From positions 591,012 through 655,011 of the forward strand of contig VFFE01007015.1 in the NCBI GenBank assembly GCA_008921705.1: DNA of 64,000 nt, written 5' to 3'. Both the position numbers and the translations under genes were made by a program. The stretch is from Burhinus oedicnemus. Taxonomy: Eukaryota; Chordata; Aves; Charadriiformes; Burhinidae. The notes beneath the pieces were generated by a model, which worked only from the letters and a program-made list of their open reading frames with translations, made no database searches and had not been told where the DNA came from. Below, in pieces: positions 58,589 through 64,000 of the stretch (the stretch's first letter is position 1; every line of letters begins with the position of its first letter).

Positions 58589-59171
58589 ACCAGTCCATCA
58601 TAATGATATAAAATGATTAAAAGCCAGCGACCTCTGACATTTTCCACTCCTAGATAAAGACAACTTTTCATAATGTTTCAAAAAATACCAAAACACAAAA
58701 CCCCCAACCTAATCTCATTAGATTTCCTGTCAGAAGCACTTCCTTAAAAAGATTAAATACAGCCAGAAGCTACTATCTGTTATAAATTCCATGGAAGAGA
58801 GATAAAAAATAAGGTCAAAATTTTCAAATCTTAATTTCTAAGACAGATTCTTATAAAATCAGTATCTTTACCTCCAAAAGAAAATCACTTGGTTTTCAGT
58901 AATGCCCCGATAAATTTCAAAAGTCAGAATAGAATACACTTGCCAACTATGTTTTCAGTTAGTTATTTATTCAGACTGCATAATCTTAATTTTTTCCTTT
59001 TGTACATATTCAGAATAACACAACTTTATTTTTATATATAATGTGAACTGGACTCAAGAAATGAGACAGTAGTTTAATATTTTATCATTCATATTTAATA
59101 GCCAGCACCTATATTACTTGTTTAAACTGCACATACTTAGTTTTACAATCAGTGTTGTAGCTGAGGGTCTC
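58589..59171. other. Non-coding stretch
   Basis: AT-rich DNA between two minus-strand CR1 copies, with no recognisable feature. Confidence 0.6.
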
Positions 59172-59572
59172 AATCATAGAATCACAGAACCGTTTAGGTT
59201 GGAAAAGTCCTTTAAGATCACCTAGTCCAACCATTGACCCTACTCTACCAAGTCTGACACTAAACCATGTCTCTAAGCACCACATCTACACAACTTTTAA
59301 ACACATCTAGGGATGGTGACTCAACCACCTCCCTGGGCAGCCTCTTCCAATGGTTGAGAACTCTTCCAGTGAAAAACTTTTTCCTAATGTCTAGCCTAAA
59401 CCTCCCCTGGTGCAACTTGAGCCCGTTTCCTCTTGTTCTATCGCTAGTTACTTGGATGAAGAGACCAGCTCCCATCTCACTACAACCTCCTTTCAGGTAG
59501 TTGTAGAGAGCAATAAGGTCTCCCCTCAGCCTTCTCTTCTCCAGACTAAACAATCCTAATTCCTTCAGCCGC
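59172..59572 (-). mobile_element. CR1 LINE 3' end (subfamily b)
   Basis: About 0.4 kb on the minus strand. The tail AATCATAGAATCACAG lies at 59172-59187, followed by the 3' UTR (CCAACCATTGACCC) and about 100 codons of ORF2 (59260-59553). The truncation is near 59572 within the LRELGLF segment. Confidence 0.93.
59260..59553 (-). pseudogene. CR1 ORF2 C-terminal remnant
   Basis: 97 open codons hold [65 protein letters not shown] and the end DVVLRDMV. It is uninterrupted but lacks every catalytic domain. Confidence 0.9.
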
Positions 59573-59915
59573 TAAATATGTCTCAAAAATCAGTCTCAAA
59601 TATGTCCCCACTATCATTCTTGCTATCCACAAAACATTACATAAATTTTGCAGGTAAGAACCCGATATAATTGGCCAAATTTTCCCTCTCCCTGAAGCAC
59701 TAACTGGTCTGGAATCATGCAGAGATAGTTGAATTCCTTCAGAGCTAAACAGATTCGTTCATGAAAGCTGTATGGACATCTCATTATGGTCTTGCATGCA
59801 GTGAAGTTGTTTAAAGACAAAAATAATTTGCCTGAAACAGTTCCATGATGATGCAACTTTGGTATTTTCCTGTTCCAGGTTAATATCTATCTACATTTAA
59901 CAGCTGGTTTGGAAC
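59573..59915. other. Non-coding stretch
   Basis: Short AT-rich spacer between a CR1 end and LTR type D. Nothing recognised. Confidence 0.6.
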
Positions 59916-60342
59916 TGTCATGGTTTAACCCCAGCCAGCAGCTAGGATCATGCAGCCGCTTGTGCAGTCTTCCCCCTTCCCCCAGCTTGTTTAATAGAAC
60001 AATAACAGAAAATAACAATAACAATAACAATAATGATAATAAAGACACAAGTCACTCTCACCACTCAGTGTATTGGTACCTTCCCAAGCCGTGATCGCAG
60101 ATTCCCAATCCCTGGCCAACCCCCATTTATATACTGATCATGACAGCTGTGGTGCAGAATACTGCATTGGACATTCTGTTGTTCTGTCTATGCTTCTTCT
60201 CAGCTTCTATTGGAAGCTGAAAAGAATGCCTGAAAAGTATAAACATCATCTAGCAACAACTAAAACAATATACATTATTGACATTCCTGTCACAGCAATC
60301 ACTAGAAAGAAAATTAACTCTTTCCGAGCTGAAACCAGGACA
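59916..60342 (-). mobile_element. Solo LTR, type D
   Basis: 427 bp from TGTCATGGTTTAACC to GAAACCAGGACA on the plus strand. In the sense (minus) strand it begins TGTCCTGGTTTC and ends AAACCATGACA. TATATAAA lies at 60126-60133 and ATTAAA at 59990-59995 in sense order, before the 3' edge. An AAC/AAT-rich run (about 60000-60040) lies in R. I recognise this as a very common avian ERV LTR type. The expected 5-bp duplication is not found (GGAAC versus GTGAT), so one flank has mutated or recombined. It is shorter than the copies I recall, with internal deletions in the 3' part. Confidence 0.88.
60126..60133 (-). promoter_or_regulatory. TATA box of LTR type D
   Basis: TTTATATA on the plus strand reads TATATAAA in the LTR sense, the expected U3 promoter position. 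Confidence 0.65.
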
Positions 60343-63300
60343 GTGATAAATTCAACTACTTCTATAGAGCCCTTAGTCACCTAAATTGGAGCTTAGGAAG
60401 CAGTAATGTGCAAGAGTCCAGATGTCATGATTCTTAAGCCCTCCATAGATCTGATAATTGAATTCTACAAGTGAGTTAAATTTTGACTAGTTTTTCACAG
60501 ATTTTTTTCAGTTCGTTCTCAGAAACACCAGTCCTGAGAGCAACAAATATACAGCCACTAGATCAAAATACATATGATTCAGAGGAGCCAATATTCTGAC
60601 TGTTCCACAAGAGATACCCAGCCTGATGATCACATGTAATTCCTGACATCTATCACTATTTTAGGCACTCCCATGTAGAGCACTCCCATGAGAGTCAAGT
60701 TTCGCCCAGGGAAAAGTGAGTATGAGATGTACATCGTAAAACTGAAAGACTTGAGGGAAGTTAGTAAGCATCATAGAGTTAAATCATAAAATGGGTAGGC
60801 AGGTACAAATAATTACTCCTTCCGGCAGAATACATTATTTAGTCTACTAAAATACACTGTCAGGTATGTGGGATAAAAAATTACTACAAACTCAAGAGGA
60901 CTTATACCTACTCCATACTCCAGACACTTTGAGTCCTAATTTTGTCTTCTTCCAACAGACTATGTTCAACAATCTTGACCACACACCAAACTTTTATATT
61001 ACTATGAGTCTGTAATTTGTTCTGTATGTAGTTTTTCTTAGAAATCACATGATGCAGAGAACTTAGTTACATCTTCATTCTTTGAACACTATCTTCTGTG
61101 AAACATAATGACAGTTTTCAAACATTGATATAAGAAGCAGTGAAGGGAATTTTAAAGGACAAAGACATAGTTTTTCCCTGCTGAATTTCCGTTGACTGAT
61201 ATTATTAACAAGTGTAACACATCTCCCCTCAAAAGATTACCAAAAGTCTTTTAAACTGAAAAAGTATTATCCTACCATATGTTGAAGGTCATTATCAGTT
61301 CTCACAAGAACAAAGACTCTTAGATTGTTTCCACTTCAAAATAAAGCTAAAGGGATAAAAGTTCAAATCTTGTGTTTCAATTAATGGAGGCAAACACATT
61401 TCCTGGGTAAAAATATAATCAATCTCCCACTGAGCAATGGAAACCAAGAAAAAATAATACAAATGTACTGTACAACATCTATTATGGGGCACCTATATCT
61501 GTAATGCTTCTTAGTCACCTACTTCATGTTCTGAAAGAGTTTTATTACTAGAACAAAGTAGCAAAATGGGTCTAACTACATCACTTTTCTCTGGAATTCT
61601 GAAAATTTGTCAATATGCCTGTGAAATAAAAATGGGACTTTTAACTTCTGTTTGTTTATTCTTATTATGCAAAGAATATTTTGTCATGTTACTAAACACA
61701 TTTTAAAAGTTTCTAGGCAGTTCAGTTAAATCACTCCACAAATTATGATTCAGTGTTTTATCAAATGTGCTAATCAAGTTGAAAAAAAAATCCCATAATG
61801 AATGTTTTCAGACAGCCCTTGCCATACTAGCAGATCGTTATGAGGCCTGTTTACCAGTATTTCCAGTAATCTTTTCCAATCAGTAGTTGAATTTCTTTGT
61901 ATTCCTACATAGGAAAAAACACCTCAATTCAGATAACCCTTTTTTTCCTGTTGAGGACTGAGTAGGAACAAAGTCTCACCAAGCAAAAATTTAGCAGTGT
62001 AAAAGATGAAAGGCAGTATAATTTGATGAGCAATGATCTGACAAACTTAAATTCTATCCTGGAGGAACAAAAATTGTGGTCTTTCATAAATTTCAGATGA
62101 AGGATGTTCTTGATGGCTTCCTGACCTGCATTTTGAATCTTCTATGGTTTCTGAAATACACTGGTTGAAAGATGTACAGGAATACATTAGTTGAAATCTT
62201 TCTTAATTCACTACTATCAGGCAGGATGAAAAAGGATAATTTTATAGGGAATGCATATTACATTTGGGTGAACAATCTCTATGTATGTGAAAATGCTGAA
62301 CTCTTTGCAACGGAGTGTATCTGTGTAGGGCCTGGTTGGTTTCTTGGTTTGGGTGATGATAGGTTTTTTGGTTTTTTTTTTAATTTCTCAGTTACAGAAA
62401 GATTTGAACCCAAAACTGGGTTCAACATTCAGCATTAATACCTATAATGGCCCTGGGTAGAGAATGTTTTGAATCTGCAAACTCACTTGCAAAAAATAAT
62501 ATATAAAAGTAGATTTGGCATTTTATTGTTGCCAGGAAAGTTTTGTACAAATAAGCAGAAACACAAGCAAATGTGTTTTTGTTATTTGGAATATATACTC
62601 ACATTAGGGTACATAATACGTTGCATGAGATAAGGAAAATTAAAGGGATTTGGTAGAGTACAGAGTAACTTGCAGAATACTATAATCCTAGTGGGAGTGA
62701 CACCAAAGGAAAACATTAGATTTTTGATTCTCGATTAAGAATATTTCTAGCTTTGTGTTCCATACCAGACTAGTACACACAAGTGTTACAAGGAAGCCTA
62801 GAATCCCTGTGCCCTCAGTCTGAACAAAGTTAATAACAGCTCTAAATCAGCTTACACTGTACTGGGCCTGATACCATATGATTTGACTCTCATTTTCTAC
62901 CGTTCAATATATAATACAATTTTGAAGTTAATTTTTAAAATCTTCGTATGTTCACATTTTCTTTCCTGATTTTCACAGTATAAAATCTATATGAGTGTGA
63001 TCCATCCTATTCAACATTTCAGAATTCTTTTAGCACCAACATATTCATCTTAGATTGATTCTGTGAGTCTTAGCAACTTACTGAAAACATAGGTTTTCTA
63101 AAATTTCCATATAAATAGTGGAGAGAATCAGCCCACCTAAAATCTGAAGTTCTCTCTAGAGATTCCCATTATTTGTCTGTCAATAATATGAATCACGAGA
63201 TGTTATGCTCCTAACTTAGGTAGTTCAGTAAGTGCCTTAGAACAGGTAGGCTCAATCGGTATTTAAAAATGGTACTGAAAATAAGACTTTTATTTAATTA

Positions 63301-64000
63301 TGAAATGTTTCTTCCATATGTTCCATAGAGACAGATGAAGTTCAAGTTCATGAATCATCTGAGAAATGAGGTAAACTATCCTTTCATCAAGATCTTGAAA
63401 TAGGCACAAATACACATCGACAAAAATATCTCTGAGGGATAAATGTACAAATCTCTGCTTTTTATAGCAGATTTAATTGTATTTGAGTGAAACTGTGCTT
63501 TATAAATCTATGGATTTATTCTGTAATCATGAAATAATGAAAGATTTGACATTTATTCAGGATAACTTCTGGAACTACAGACTATGTACATTGTGAGTGC
63601 AAAATCTCAGCAATCTTTCAAAGCAGTACTTTAGTAAATACTTTAGAAAATATTTGCTTTCTGAGAGCATAAATCATAGCGAAAGTATTTCACTGAACAA
63701 CAGAAAAAGTAGTAATGCTGAATTCACTTAAACATTTGAGCAAAAGAGCTTGTAAGTGAAAGCAGAAGTAGATACCAAACTGATATTAGATTTGACCTTT
63801 CCAGAAAAATTTAAAAAGACCTTTCACTAATGGAAGAAGAAAAAAGGAAGGGAAGGGAAGAGAGGGGAAGGGAAGGGAAAATAAAAATCAAGTATTCTTG
63901 CAAAAAAGCAAAAAGGAGGAGCATGCTAACTATGTACATTCTACAGTATTTATGATATTTGGAAAGTGTAACGAAATGTTTTACAGGCCATAGATAAGTA
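60343..64000. other. AT-rich non-coding stretch
   Basis: No gene, CR1 or LTR recognised to the end of the window. Short open frames only. A GGAAG microsatellite is listed separately. Confidence 0.6.
63846..63880. repeat. (GGAAG)n microsatellite
   Basis: About seven imperfect GGAAG/GGGAA units, purine-only on the plus strand. Confidence 0.92.

Noticed and set aside
60001..60050. AAC/AAT repeat as an independent microsatellite
   Set aside because: It is part of the R region of LTR type D, where such a run is usual.

Overview
The window is non-coding DNA from a bird genome. The evidence is its repeats: at least ten copies or fragments of CR1 LINEs, the dominant avian retrotransposon, many ending in the diagnostic ATTCTATGA-type 3' tail, plus several solo LTRs of avian endogenous retrovirus type. 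The background is AT-rich and CpG-poor, as in an intergenic desert or a very long intron of a macrochromosome. Two of the LTR types recall elements common in Neoaves, but I do not name a species. I found no host exon, tRNA, rRNA, CRISPR array or operon. Every open frame I could recognise belongs to a broken CR1 or is a chance frame inside an LTR.

Layout: 1-4300 is unassigned. 4301-5371 is a solo LTR (type A, minus) flanked by a 5-bp duplication CTTGC. 7695-8405 holds two CR1 pieces of different subfamilies around a 266-bp LTR-like insert. 11225-12252 is a CR1 reverse-transcriptase fragment, cut off by a solo LTR (type B, plus) at 12253-13271. 13272-20837 is unassigned, with a strong small hairpin and a 47-bp tandem duplication. 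20838-22298 is a minus-strand CR1 lacking its RT active site. 22299-30276 is unassigned.

30277-41587 is an 11-kb CR1 cluster. It includes a tail-to-tail inverted pair (30770-33288), a nearly full-length CR1 (about 33657-37327) with remnants of the ORF1 esterase and the ORF2 endonuclease and RT, a second decayed ORF1 piece (38390-39175), and two further CR1 3' halves. 41588-51519 is unassigned. 51520-52594 is a second type-A LTR in the opposite orientation to the first. 56713-57245 is a well-preserved solo LTR (type C, minus) with a perfect CCCAT duplication, TATA box, two CCAAT boxes and a poly(A) signal. 57770-58588 and 59172-59572 are minus-strand CR1 3' ends, and 59916-60342 is another solo LTR (type D, minus). 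The rest is unassigned.

The CR1 copies fall into three subfamilies by their C-terminal protein and 3' end. Subfamily 'a' (HKLEHR..FH motif): 20.8, 30.8 and 32.3 kb. Subfamily 'b' ([14 protein letters not shown], with VDLLEGR after the RT active site): 7.7, 11.2, 39.2 and 59.2 kb. Subfamily 'c' ([13 protein letters not shown], ending LDGALSNL): 8.1, 30.3, 33.7, 40.4 and 57.8 kb. Within each copy the ORF1 and ORF2 products would have served its own retrotransposition. All copies recognised here are dead through stops, frameshifts, deletions or active-site changes. I did not find a new gene system; the points worth following are structural (inverted CR1 pair, chimeric CR1/LTR junction, intact LTR promoter, isolated hairpins).
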